In this document: positions 32,501 to 38,128 of the stretch, piece by piece | Numbering within the stretch: position 1 is the stretch's first letter | How the letters are laid out: each line of letters starts with the position of its first letter | The notes under the pieces: model-generated | The model's input: the letters and a program-made list of their open reading frames with translations, nothing else | What the model was told of the DNA's origin: nothing | Databases searched by the model: none | Position numbers and translations under genes: made by a program | IMG/VR virus record: IMGVR_UViG_3300027770_000086 | Coordinates: 1 to 48,256 of that record | DNA from: a virus | Length of the DNA stretch: 48,256 bases | Reading direction: 5' to 3' (one strand)

Positions 32501-32572
32501 GCAGTAGTCGTATAATGGTTATTACTTCACCTTGCCAAGGTGGAGACGGAGGTCCGATTCCTCTCTACTGCT
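32501..32572 (+). tRNA. tRNA-Gly(GCC)
   Basis: Acceptor GCAGTAG/CTACTGC, anticodon stem TCACC/GGTGG, loop TTGCCAA. Discriminator T then CA. Confidence 0.95.
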
Positions 32573-32578
32573 CAATAA

Positions 32579-32652
32579 GCGGATTTCGCCTAGTTGGTAT
32601 GGCATCACACTTCCAATGTGAAATAGGGTCGGTTCGAGCCCGATAATCCGCT
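32579..32652 (+). tRNA. tRNA-Gly(UCC)
   Basis: Acceptor GCGGATT/AATCCGC, anticodon stem TCACA/TGTGA, loop CTTCCAA. Discriminator T then CA. Confidence 0.95.
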
Positions 32653-32661
32653 CAAGGGGTG

Positions 32662-32700
32662 TGTGGGAACCCATGAATATGTGATGAGCATATACCCACA
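32662..32700. ncRNA. Structured spacer between tRNA-Gly and tRNA-Thr
   Basis: TGTGGG (32662-32667) pairs with CCCACA (32695-32700) and ATATG (32677-32681) with CATAT (32689-32693), a two-step hairpin filling the gap. Confidence 0.45.
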
Positions 32701-32704
32701 AATT

Positions 32705-32777
32705 GCCTCCTTAGCTCAGCTGGTAGAGCGTATCATTTGTAATGATAATGTCGTTGGTTCGATTCCGACAGGAGGCT
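32705..32777 (+). tRNA. tRNA-Thr(UGU)
   Basis: Acceptor GCCTCCT/AGGAGGC, anticodon stem TATCA/TGATA, loop TTTGTAA. Discriminator T then CA. A long frame starting at 32663 only translates through this tRNA. Confidence 0.95.
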
Positions 32778-32791
32778 CAAAATTTATATTT

Positions 32792-33025
32792 ATGAGTATT
32801 TTTATTGGATACTACCTTGTATGTGTAGTATATTGTTTTTATCAGTTGTTTAAAAACCTTAATAACAGGTATAGTGATGACCCCACAGGTGGTTCACCTG
32901 AATTAGACACCATTATGGTTATGGTGATGGCTTGGTTATTGGCACCAATTGATGTATCTTTAACTTGGATTAGATGGTACAAAGAAGCGGAAATTGTTAG
33001 AAGGAGACAAACAAAAATATTTTAA
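32792..33025 (+). CDS. Small membrane protein
   Basis: 77 residues from ATG 32792 (MSIFIGYYLVCVVYCFYQLF); the longer frame upstream is a translated tRNA. Two hydrophobic segments (1-20 and 45-65, TIMVMVMAWLLAPIDVSLTW) and a basic tail. A TATATTTATG sequence overlaps its ATG. Stop overlaps the sulfotransferase start by one base. No family recognised. Confidence 0.6.
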   Translation: MSIFIGYYLVCVVYCFYQLFKNLNNRYSDDPTGGSPELDTIMVMVMAWLLAPIDVSLTWIRWYKEAEIVRRRQTKIF

Positions 33026-33624
33026 TGCCATATTCAGATAATTTAAAAGTTTTTTGGTTTACACCTATGAGGGCGGCAACTCGTTCATGCGACATTATAA
33101 TGCGACATTTAGACTTTACAGATTTATCACACAGGTTTTTAGAAGACAAATTACATGAACAATATTATTGTGTGTCTAATATTAGAAATCCGTATTCTAG
33201 ATTAGTTTCAATCTATCACATATATTGTCATCATCAAAAAAGAGAACCAAATGATTTTAGGAATTGGGTAATCAAAAAATTGCGAGAAGAGGTTGAGTTC
33301 CCAATTCAAACTTTAAATTATCAGATTAATTTATCAAAAATATATTCTTCTTGTAATAGATTTCCTGATTATTTAATAAGACAAGAATTTCTTGAAGAGG
33401 ATATTAGAAATTTATGGTTTATAAAAGAAAATATGTCTGAAGAATTAGAAATTATAATTCAAGATAACATTGTAAATAACGGGTATTTAACTGAATTTGG
33501 AAAAAGGAACCCTTGGCAAGAATATTATAATAATTCATTGTCAAACTACGTTTATAACTTTTTAGAAAAAGATTTTCAATTATTTGGATACGACAAAAAC
33601 TCTTGGAAAAATGGCACACCCTAA
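33025..33624 (+). CDS. Sulfotransferase-like protein (copy 1)
   Basis: 199 residues. FWFTPMRAATRSCDIIM (about 10-26) is the PAPS 5'-phosphosulfate loop, and YCVSNIRNPYSRLVSIYH (about 48-65) the 3'-phosphate (R-x-P-x2-R-x2-S) motif of the sulfotransferase_2 type. Ends YVYNFLEKDFQLFGYDKNSW, matching FDLFGYER in the second copy at 41889. Predicted to move sulfate from PAPS to a sugar or peptide hydroxyl. It lies in the tRNA array, coupled to a membrane protein. Confidence 0.8.
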   Translation: MPYSDNLKVFWFTPMRAATRSCDIIMRHLDFTDLSHRFLEDKLHEQYYCVSNIRNPYSRLVSIYHIYCHHQKREPNDFRNWVIKKLREEVEFPIQTLNYQINLSKIYSSCNRFPDYLIRQEFLEEDIRNLWFIKENMSEELEIIIQDNIVNNGYLTEFGKRNPWQEYYNNSLSNYVYNFLEKDFQLFGYDKNSWKNGTP

Positions 33625-33958
33625 TGTACATGCAAAATCATCCGCCAAAAAATTTGGTGGAAAACCAGAAGATTACATCCATTTACATGAATGGTTAGAT
33701 GAGACCAAAGGATGGTTTGGAGATTCTTTACACAGAATGTTTAGACATCATAGTGAAGGTATTTTTGAGATGGAAAAACGTTTTGGTACTGAATTCCTTA
33801 ATAGTGATGGTAAAATAGTTTACACCAGATATGTTGGAGAACAACATGTTAAAGAAGATTGTAACAACTATATTCCGTCAGCTAAAGAATGGGTTAATAA
33901 CATATCAACCAACCAAAGACCTCAATGGATGACCAGAACACTTAAACTTGAAGACTAA
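33611..33958 (+). CDS. DUF6915-type protein
   Basis: 115 residues from ATG 33611 (MAHPNVHAKSSAKKFGGKPE). The sequence DYIHLHEWLDETKGWFGDSL, HRMFRHHSEGIFEMEKRFG and EQHVKEDCNNYIPSAKEWV follows the small DUF6915 pattern (HP..HA..SA.KFGG...DY...H.W.D.TK......HR...HH..GIF......G...........R...EQHV.ED.......P....W). It overlaps the sulfotransferase end by 14 bases. Many His residues suggest metal binding. Function unknown. Confidence 0.82.
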   Translation: MAHPNVHAKSSAKKFGGKPEDYIHLHEWLDETKGWFGDSLHRMFRHHSEGIFEMEKRFGTEFLNSDGKIVYTRYVGEQHVKEDCNNYIPSAKEWVNNISTNQRPQWMTRTLKLED

Positions 33959-33966
33959 TATTTATT
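33959..33966 (+). promoter_or_regulatory. TATTTATT motif
   Basis: One mismatch from TATTTATA, 3 bases before ATG 33970. Confidence 0.3.
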
Positions 33967-33969
33967 ATT

Positions 33970-34713
33970 ATGAAAAGAAAAAAAGTGAATTCATTTAATA
34001 TATTAACCCCTGAGGATAAACAATACCTTAGAAGAGTTTGTAGATACCTCGCATCACTTGGAATGCAAGACGGAAGTATTGAGATGGATATTGACAATAG
34101 CGCCGATTTTGATTTTAATGACATAGATTGGGAACATGAGGGTAGTCATTTTTCAAACAATTATAGTGCCGAAGTACCTGATGGTTTAGTACCAATATTG
34201 AAAAAAATAGGAGATTATATTCAAGAAAATGGAATATTCCAAGTACCTGATGAAGAAGATTTAAATTACGAAAGAATTGATTTTGATATTGATTGTGAAA
34301 AATCAGAAATATCAGTAAATCATTGGTGGACATTTTATCAAAGAGGTGATGGTAATAGTGTTGAATGGGATAGTGAAGAAGGAAAAGATATTTTTGAGGA
34401 ATGGGAAAAAGATGGAGTTCTTGATGACCTTGAGGTTCCAAATGACGGCATATTAACTGTAAAATATAATGGTTCAGGTGACTCAGGATATATTGAAAGT
34501 AGTTTTGAAGAAAACGGTGATGGAGTACCTACTTCAATAGAGGATTGGTGTTATAGACAACTTGAAAATAACTTTGGTGGGTGGGAAATTAATGAAGGTT
34601 CAGATGGCGAATTTATATTTAACTTCCATGAAATGACGATTGAATTAAATCACACCTATAATGTAGAGGAAAACGCTCACGATACCATCTACGAAGAAAG
34701 TTTTGCAGAGTAA
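33970..34713 (+). CDS. Acidic hypothetical protein
   Basis: 247 residues, strongly acidic (DNSADFDFNDIDWEHEGS, WDSEEGKDIFEEWEKDG). Alternating strand-like stretches suggest one alpha/beta domain. Basic N-terminus (MKRKKVNSFNILTPEDKQYL). No family recognised. A host-type promoter for the next tRNAs begins just after its stop. Confidence 0.6.
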   Translation: MKRKKVNSFNILTPEDKQYLRRVCRYLASLGMQDGSIEMDIDNSADFDFNDIDWEHEGSHFSNNYSAEVPDGLVPILKKIGDYIQENGIFQVPDEEDLNYERIDFDIDCEKSEISVNHWWTFYQRGDGNSVEWDSEEGKDIFEEWEKDGVLDDLEVPNDGILTVKYNGSGDSGYIESSFEENGDGVPTSIEDWCYRQLENNFGGWEINEGSDGEFIFNFHEMTIELNHTYNVEENAHDTIYEESFAE

Positions 34714-34732
34714 CTTTTTTTTATTATCTTTG
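34702..34732 (+). promoter_or_regulatory. Host-type promoter driving the tRNA-Arg end of the array
   Basis: TTTG at 34702-34705 and TATCTTTG at 34725-34732, 19 bases apart, 9 bases before tRNA-Arg(UCU). Confidence 0.7.
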
Positions 34733-34741
34733 TAATATATT

Positions 34742-34815
34742 GGTTCGGTAGCTCAGCTGGATAGAGCACAAACCTTCTAAGTTTGGGGTCAAAGGTTCGA
34801 ATCCTTTCCGAATCA
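34742..34815 (+). tRNA. tRNA-Arg(UCU)
   Basis: Acceptor GGTTCGG/CCGAATC, anticodon stem CAAAC/GTTTG, loop CTTCTAA. Discriminator A then CA. Confidence 0.95.
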
Positions 34816-34820
34816 CAAGG

Positions 34821-34909
34821 TCATATCTTCAGGTACCCATACAGCGGTGAGATGGGTTAAATAAGATACAATTTCTCGGCGCTGGAAGTAGAATGCCTGT
34901 CTGATGTGA
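34821..34909 (+). ncRNA. Multi-helix structured RNA between tRNA-Arg and tRNA-Leu
   Basis: TCATATC (34821-34827) pairs with GATGTGA (34903-34909, one G-U), then CAGG (34830-34833) with CCTG (34896-34899), and CCCAT (34836-34840) with ATGGG (34852-34856). The two outer helices stack across 2-3 base internal loops, giving a closed domain about 89 bases long with no reading frame. Confidence 0.55.
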
Positions 34910-34913
34910 TTAT

Positions 34914-34994
34914 GCCCCGATGGTGAAATGGTAGACACTCAAGTCTTAGGAACTTGTGACGTAAGTCGTGTCGGTTCGAGTCCGACTTGGGGTA
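34914..34994 (+). tRNA. tRNA-Leu(UAG)
   Basis: Class II; acceptor GCCCCGA/TTGGGGT with wobble ends, D-arm TGGTGAAATGGTAGACAC, anticodon stem CAAGT/ACTTG, loop CTTAGGA. Discriminator A then CA. Confidence 0.93.
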
Positions 34995-35021
34995 CACTTG
35001 ATACTTTAATAAAAAGGTATA

Positions 35022-35029
35022 TATTTATA
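35022..35029 (+). promoter_or_regulatory. TATTTATA motif, putative late promoter
   Basis: Exact motif, 5 bases before the 28-aa frame at 35035. Confidence 0.45.
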
Positions 35030-35034
35030 ATAAC

Positions 35035-35121
35035 ATGAACACTACAATGCGTCATATAGTCTTTAGTAAACAACAAGAAATTTGTTGGTATGAGATTATG
35101 CCTTGTAGTTCAGACGTGTAA
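35035..35121 (+). CDS. Micro-gene (28 aa)
   Basis: MNTTMRHIVFSKQQEICWYE... ends SSDV. A TATTTATA motif is 5 bases upstream and a strong terminator 37 bases after the stop, the same unit layout as 31944. Contains two Cys and two Trp/Tyr. May be a small RNA instead. Confidence 0.45.
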   Translation: MNTTMRHIVFSKQQEICWYEIMPCSSDV

Positions 35122-35158
35122 ATGATTTGGTAATTCCTGAAGAGAGTTATATATACAG

Positions 35159-35188
35159 ACCCTGAACGACAGAAATGAAGTTCGGGGT
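35159..35188 (+). terminator. Terminator
   Basis: ACCCTGAAC / GTTCGGGGT, 9-bp stem with 12-base loop, followed by eight T. Closely similar in sequence to the terminator at 32064. Confidence 0.85.
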
Positions 35189-35221
35189 TTTTTTATTTTT
35201 GGTTCTTTGAAATATTGGTTG

Positions 35222-35229
35222 TAAATTTG
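35222..35229 (+). promoter_or_regulatory. TAAATTTG -7 element
   Basis: TAnnTTTG 6 bases before tRNA-Glu; restarts transcription after the terminator at 35159. Confidence 0.55.
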
Positions 35230-35235
35230 CTAAAT

Positions 35236-35307
35236 GCTCGGTTCGACTATCGGTTAGGTCATCAGGTTTTCATCCTGAAAAGACGGGTTCGATTCCCGTA
35301 CCGAGTA
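35236..35307 (+). tRNA. tRNA-Glu(UUC)
   Basis: Acceptor GCTCGGT/ACCGAGT, anticodon stem TCAGG/CCTGA, loop TTTTCAT. Discriminator A then CA. Confidence 0.93.
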
Positions 35308-35310
35308 CAA

Positions 35311-35400
35311 GATGATGGCATAAGAGAGGACGAATTCCGAAAGGATAAGGTTACTAATCCCTGCCGTAAACGCATTGAGAGAGTCAATGGTGTCATCATT
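35311..35400 (+). ncRNA. Multi-helix structured RNA between tRNA-Glu and tRNA-Val
   Basis: GATGATGGCA (35311-35320) pairs with TGTCATCATT (35391-35400), 10 bp with two G-U pairs. CATTGA (35373-35378) / TCAATG (35384-35389) and TTCC-GAAA-GGA form hairpins inside. Ends 3 bases before tRNA-Val. Confidence 0.6.
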
Positions 35401-35403
35401 TAT

Positions 35404-35476
35404 AGTCCTTTAGCTCAGTTGGAAGAGCACTTGGTTTACATCCAAGGTGTCGTAGGTTCGATTCCTACAGGGACTA
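35404..35476 (+). tRNA. tRNA-Val(UAC)
   Basis: Acceptor AGTCCTT/AGGGACT, anticodon stem CTTGG/CCAAG, loop TTTACAT. Discriminator A then CA. Confidence 0.95.
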
Positions 35477-35486
35477 CAAAAAATGA

Positions 35487-35546
35487 CAAAGTCGGAAGTA
35501 AAACCCGTCCAAAGTCGGAAGTAAAAACAAGACAAAATCGGAAGTT
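35487..35546 (+). repeat. 23-bp tandem repeat, about 2.6 copies
   Basis: Copies begin at 35487, 35510 and 35533 with core AAAGTCGGAAGTAAAA (third copy AAAATCGGAAGTTATG). Exact 23-base spacing. It leads directly into the ATG at 35547. Confidence 0.75.
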
Positions 35547-35762
35547 ATGAAATATATTTTTAGAGGTCATATTGTGTTTGAGTACAAACCAGATGAAAAA
35601 AGAGATAAAGTGGTTCAAGGTAAGATTCATGATGCAATTCCTGCATTTGATTTTTGTCATATGATTCCTGAGGATTATAGATTGTTAGGAGAGTTTTTTA
35701 ACACAGTTTATAGGCATACTCAAGGAGAAGATGTACCTTTGGAAGATATTGAAGTGAATTAA
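35547..35762 (+). CDS. Hypothetical protein
   Basis: 71 residues (MKYIFRGHIVFEYKPDEKRD...), small alpha/beta protein between tRNA-Val and tRNA-Phe, starting inside the last repeat unit. Ends with an acidic EDVPLEDIEVN. No family recognised. Confidence 0.6.
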   Translation: MKYIFRGHIVFEYKPDEKRDKVVQGKIHDAIPAFDFCHMIPEDYRLLGEFFNTVYRHTQGEDVPLEDIEVN

Positions 35763-35763
35763 T

Positions 35764-35836
35764 GGTGACGTAGCTCAGTTGGTAGAGCACTTGCCTGAAG
35801 AGCAAGGTGTCGTCAGTTCGATTCTGACCGTTACCA
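35764..35836 (+). tRNA. tRNA-Phe(GAA)
   Basis: Acceptor GGTGACG/CGTTACC, anticodon stem CTTGC/GCAAG, loop CTGAAGA. One base after the preceding stop codon. Discriminator A then CA. Confidence 0.95.
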
Positions 35837-35841
35837 CAACA

Positions 35842-35914
35842 GACCTTGTAGCTCAGTTGGTAGAGCACTAAACTTTTAATTTAGGAGTCCCGAGTTCGAG
35901 TCTCGGCGGGGTCA
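35842..35914 (+). tRNA. tRNA-Lys(UUU)
   Basis: Acceptor GACCTTG/CGGGGTC, anticodon stem CTAAA/TTTAG, loop CTTTTAA. Discriminator A then CA. Confidence 0.95.
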
Positions 35915-35929
35915 CAAAAAATGTATATT

Positions 35930-36163
35930 ATGAAAGCAATACTTGAATTTAACTTACCTGATGACCAACAAGATTTTGATTTGGCAAATAGTGGTCTCAA
36001 ATTTTGGAGTGTACTATGGGAATTGGACCAGTCTTTGAGGTCTAAGACAAAATACGCGTCTGATGATTTACCAAAAGATAAGTATGATGCTTATCAAGAA
36101 ATAAGGGAAGAACTCCGTGAACTAATGTCAAACAATAACATCAGTTTTGACATGGTTCATTAG
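35930..36163 (+). CDS. Conserved small phage protein
   Basis: 77 residues from ATG 35930; an ATG three codons earlier is possible. MKAILEFNLPDDQQDFDLAN...FWSVLWELDQSLRSKTKY matches a short protein seen in many phages (MKA.LEFNLP.D..E...A..G......LW.LDQ.LR...K). Function unknown. Between tRNA-Lys and the next gene. Confidence 0.75.
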   Translation: MKAILEFNLPDDQQDFDLANSGLKFWSVLWELDQSLRSKTKYASDDLPKDKYDAYQEIREELRELMSNNNISFDMVH

Positions 36164-36188
36164 AAAAATATAATAAATAATTAAAATT

Positions 36189-36521
36189 ATGGCAACATTA
36201 GAAACACAATATAAAAACTTTCTTTTAGATAATCCTGATTCAAAGTTTACCTTTGAGGAATGGAAAGAATGGTTTGGAAAACAACTGGTAGAATCCATTA
36301 AAAATATGGAAAGAACATTTAATAGTGATGACTTGTCTTGGATTGCATTCAGTTTATTAGAATATAGTCGCTCAATGGATTATGAAGGTGATTTAAGTGA
36401 TTGTGGTAATGAAATTGGGAATATGGTTGGGAGTAAATATAAAAATATGACTGAGGGTGAGATTGAAGATTTTATCACAGGAATAAGACATGGGATTTCA
36501 TTAACAAATGGAACCCATTAA
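36189..36521 (+). CDS. Hypothetical protein
   Basis: 110 residues, mostly helical (TFEEWKEWFGKQLVESIKNM, WIAFSLLEYSRSMDYEG). No family recognised. A TAATAAATAATT leader precedes it; tRNA-Cys follows 5 bases after its stop. Confidence 0.6.
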   Translation: MATLETQYKNFLLDNPDSKFTFEEWKEWFGKQLVESIKNMERTFNSDDLSWIAFSLLEYSRSMDYEGDLSDCGNEIGNMVGSKYKNMTEGEIEDFITGIRHGISLTNGTH

Positions 36522-36526
36522 AATAA

Positions 36527-36598
36527 GGTCAGTTGGCCGAGTGGCTTAGGCGATAGTCTGCAAAACTATTTACACAGGTTCGAATCCTGTACTGACCT
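36527..36598 (+). tRNA. tRNA-Cys(GCA)
   Basis: Acceptor GGTCAGT/ACTGACC, anticodon stem ATAGT/ACTAT, loop CTGCAAA. Discriminator T then CA; that A is the first base of the next ATG. Confidence 0.94.
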
Positions 36599-36599
36599 C

Positions 36600-36719
36600 A
36601 TGAGAAAAAAACAAATAGACCAAATGGTCAAGGCAATTAAAAAGGTGACGAAGAAAGCCTGTAAGAATAAGAAATCTGCTCGTAAGTTTCTTGTTAAGGC
36701 TGGAATTATAAAAAAATAA
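36600..36719 (+). CDS. Small basic protein (39 aa)
   Basis: ATG one base after tRNA-Cys. MRKKQIDQMVKAIKKVTKKA, then KNKKSARKFLVKAGIIKK. The ...A.KFLV.AGI.. ending is typical of small conserved phage proteins. 13 of 39 residues are Lys, so nucleic-acid binding is plausible. Stops 1 base before tRNA-Trp. Confidence 0.65.
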   Translation: MRKKQIDQMVKAIKKVTKKACKNKKSARKFLVKAGIIKK

Positions 36720-36720
36720 T

Positions 36721-36793
36721 GCGTGTGTAGCTCAATTGGTAGAGCACTAGTCTCCAAAACTAGGAGTTTCAGGTTCGAGTCCTGACATGCGTG
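36721..36793 (+). tRNA. tRNA-Trp(CCA)
   Basis: Acceptor GCGTGTG/CATGCGT with wobble pairs, anticodon stem CTAGT/ACTAG, loop CTCCAAA. Discriminator G then CA. Confidence 0.93.
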
Positions 36794-36801
36794 CAGAGGT
36801 T

Positions 36802-36894
36802 GATTGGGGAATGATACAGGTTAGCCTGTTGGTGGAGCTCAAAAAGCATTGGCCGACTGTATCGGAGTTGAAACCAACGTTAGTAATGCCAATC
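36802..36894 (+). ncRNA. Multi-helix structured RNA between tRNA-Trp and tRNA-Tyr
   Basis: GATTGG (36802-36807) closes with CCAATC (36889-36894). Inside, GATACAG (36813-36819) pairs with CTGTATC (36857-36863) and GTTG (36867-36870) with CAAC (36875-36878). Nested helices and no open frame other than the translated-tRNA artefact. Confidence 0.6.
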
Positions 36895-36897
36895 ATA

Positions 36898-36940
36898 AAA
36901 GGAGTTGTCCACTCGACCATCTTCTCCTTTCCTGTTTTTT
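36898..36940 (+). terminator. Terminator-like hairpin before tRNA-Tyr
   Basis: AAAGGAG (36898-36904) / CTCCTTT (36924-36930), GTC/GAC inside, then CCTGTTTTTT. May end the structured RNA, or act as a processing signal. Confidence 0.5.
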
Positions 36941-37022
36941 GGGAGTATTGCCTAGTGGCAATGGCAGGACACTGTAAATGTCCCCTCTTTTGAGTTCGTT
37001 GGTTCGAGTCCAGCTACTCCCA
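36941..37022 (+). tRNA. tRNA-Tyr(GUA)
   Basis: Class II; acceptor GGGAGTA/TACTCCC, anticodon stem GGACA/TGTCC, loop CTGTAAA, extra arm CCTCTTTTGAG. Discriminator A then CA. Confidence 0.94.
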
Positions 37023-37023
37023 C

Positions 37024-37128
37024 AAAACTTACCTCAGGCGGTGAAACCGTGTGATGGCCGATGAATGAAAGTGACGCACTTAATGGCCGTGGCCCGTAAG
37101 GGGATAAAACATTCATATGGTAGGTTTT
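37024..37128 (+). ncRNA. Multi-helix structured RNA between tRNA-Tyr and tRNA-Met
   Basis: AAAACTTACC (37024-37033) pairs with GGTAGGTTTT (37119-37128), 10 bp with one G-U. Next ATGAATG (37061-37067) / CATTCAT (37110-37116). Hairpins GCGGT-GAA-ACCGT and CCC-GTAA-GGG lie in the branches. The element fills the whole gap, 1 base from tRNA-Tyr and 2 from the next tRNA. Confidence 0.65.
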
Positions 37129-37130
37129 TG

Positions 37131-37204
37131 GGACCCTTAGCTCAGTCGGTTAGAGCAAATGACTCATAATCATTAGGTCCACGGTTCGAGCCCGTGAGGG
37201 TCCA
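37131..37204 (+). tRNA. tRNA with CAU anticodon (Ile2 or Met)
   Basis: Acceptor GGACCCT/AGGGTCC, anticodon stem AATGA/TCATT, loop CTCATAA. The acceptor and D-arm resemble bacterial tRNA-Ile(CAU), which is converted to lysidine to read AUA, more than elongator Met. Discriminator A then CA. Confidence 0.9.
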
Positions 37205-37210
37205 CAATTT

Positions 37211-37281
37211 TATCCTCTGGTGTAACGGTAACACAATTGGTTTTGGTCCAATTATTTAAGGTTCGAATCCTTAGGGGATAA
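37211..37281 (+). tRNA. tRNA-Gln(UUG)
   Basis: Acceptor TATCCTC/GGGGATA, anticodon stem ATTGG/CCAAT, loop TTTTGGT. Discriminator A then CT. Confidence 0.92.
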
Positions 37282-37285
37282 CTTC

Positions 37286-37357
37286 GGTTCCATAGTTTAA
37301 TGGAAAAACATTTCGCTACGGACGAAAAGAGTTGGGGTTCGAATCCCTATGGGACCT
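37286..37357 (+). tRNA. tRNA-Arg(ACG)
   Basis: Acceptor GGTTCCA/TGGGACC, anticodon stem TTTCG/CGAAA, loop CTACGGA. ACG would be deaminated to ICG. Discriminator T then CA. Confidence 0.93.
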
Positions 37358-37363
37358 CAAAAT

Positions 37364-37435
37364 TGCGGTGTAGTTCAGTGGTAGAACACTTGATTCATAT
37401 CCAAGTCGTCAGAAGTTCAATTCTTCTCACCGCAA
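37364..37435 (+). tRNA. tRNA-Met(CAU)
   Basis: Acceptor TGCGGTG/CACCGCA, anticodon loop TTCATAT with stem CTTGA/CCAAG (one mismatch next to the loop), T-arm AGAAG-TTCAATT-CTTCT. Looks like an elongator type. Discriminator A then CA. Confidence 0.9.
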
Positions 37436-37440
37436 CACAT

Positions 37441-37512
37441 GGTGGCTATAGCCTAATGGTAGGGCGGAAGCTTGTGGCGCTTCATGTGAGAGTTCGATTC
37501 TCTCTAGTCACA
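37441..37512 (+). tRNA. tRNA-His(GUG)
   Basis: Acceptor GTGGCTA/TAGTCAC with an extra G at -1, anticodon stem GAAGC/GCTTC, loop TTGTGGC. Discriminator A, where most bacterial tRNA-His have C; then CA. Confidence 0.93.
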
Positions 37513-37517
37513 CAATG

Positions 37518-37634
37518 AGGTAGAGAAGGATTCAGTAGAAACTGATGCGGCCGTCGCACAATATCGGGGTTGGAGCACAGGGCTCCTATACGTGATGTAA
37601 CCCGAGGCCAAACCCCTTTTGGGTGCTTCTACCT
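37518..37634 (+). ncRNA. Multi-helix structured RNA between tRNA-His and tRNA-Ile
   Basis: AGGTAGA (37518-37524) pairs with TCTACCT (37628-37634). Inside: TCAGT-AGAA-ACTGA (37532-37545), GCGGCCGTCGC, TCGGGGTT / AACCCGA around GGAGC-ACAGG-GCTCC (37572-37586), and ACCCC-TTTT-GGGT. At least four helices in 117 bases, G/C-richer than flanking genes; no reading frame. Confidence 0.65.
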
Positions 37635-37642
37635 TATTTTAT

Positions 37643-37716
37643 TGGAGTATAGCTCAGTTGGTTAGAGCGTCATCCTGATACGGTGAATGTCGGTGGTTCG
37701 AGTCCACCTACTCCAA
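37643..37716 (+). tRNA. tRNA-Ile(GAU)
   Basis: Acceptor TGGAGTA/TACTCCA, anticodon stem TCATC/GGTGA, loop CTGATAC. Discriminator A then CA. Confidence 0.94.
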
Positions 37717-37720
37717 CAAT

Positions 37721-37808
37721 GGAGAGTTGGGAGAGAGGTTTAATCCAATAGTTTGCTAAACTGTCGTACTCCTAAAGGGTACCGCTGGTTCAAATCCAGC
37801 ACTCTCCG
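37721..37808 (+). tRNA. tRNA-Ser(GCU)
   Basis: Class II; acceptor GGAGAGT/ACTCTCC, anticodon stem ATAGT/ACTGT, loop TTGCTAA, long variable arm GTACTCCTAAAGGGTAC. Discriminator G then CA. Confidence 0.93.
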
Positions 37809-37854
37809 CAAAATAATTTAACCTATAAATTGACTAATTAGATAAGTTTTTATA

Positions 37855-37862
37855 TATTTATA
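37855..37862 (+). promoter_or_regulatory. TATTTATA motif, putative late promoter
   Basis: Exact motif 41 bases before ATG 37904, with an A-rich leader in between. Confidence 0.4.
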
Positions 37863-37903
37863 GTCTTATAAGTTATTAAACATTAACCTAAAAAAAAAAG
37901 AAC

Positions 37904-38083
37904 ATGAAAAAAATCCTAGCTATCTTGTCAATCATTGCATTGGCATCTTGCGGAACAGGAACATCAACTGAAGTAAAAACTGATTCAACTGCTGTTGTAG
38001 CTGATTCAACTAAAGTAGATTCTACAGTTATTTCTGTAGACCCAGCAAAAGCTGAAACTCCTAAGGCAGAAGAAGTTAAATAA
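37904..38083 (+). CDS. Small lipoprotein (59 aa)
   Basis: MKKILAILSIIALASCGTGT: signal with lipobox LASC (Cys 16), then a low-complexity Ser/Thr/Val/Asp/Lys tail (VVADSTKVDSTVISVDPAK). The leader ends in a long A-run, the usual translation context here. Perfect terminator 22 bases after the stop. A similar minimal lipoprotein could act as an outer-membrane o-spanin or superinfection factor, but no motif proves it. Confidence 0.75.
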   Translation: MKKILAILSIIALASCGTGTSTEVKTDSTAVVADSTKVDSTVISVDPAKAETPKAEEVK

Positions 38084-38105
38084 TATAACTTTCTGTAAAA
38101 AAATT

Positions 38106-38125
38106 AACCCACCAATTGGTGGGTT
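38106..38125. terminator. Palindromic terminator
   Basis: AACCCACCAATTGGTGGGTT, a perfect 20-base palindrome followed by T7 on the plus strand, between the lipoprotein and the convergent peptidase. Confidence 0.88.
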
Positions 38126-38128
38126 TTT

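Noticed and set aside
32663-32791. Long frame starting before tRNA-Thr, and similar frames at 32140, 35215, 36787 and 37300
   Set aside because: They translate straight through tRNA genes; the SLAQLVERI...GSIPTGG-type peptide is a well-known tRNA artefact. Only the part from 32792 is kept as a gene.
35487-35546. Possible CRISPR array
   Set aside because: Repeats are directly abutting with 23-base period and no unique spacers; no cas genes are seen.
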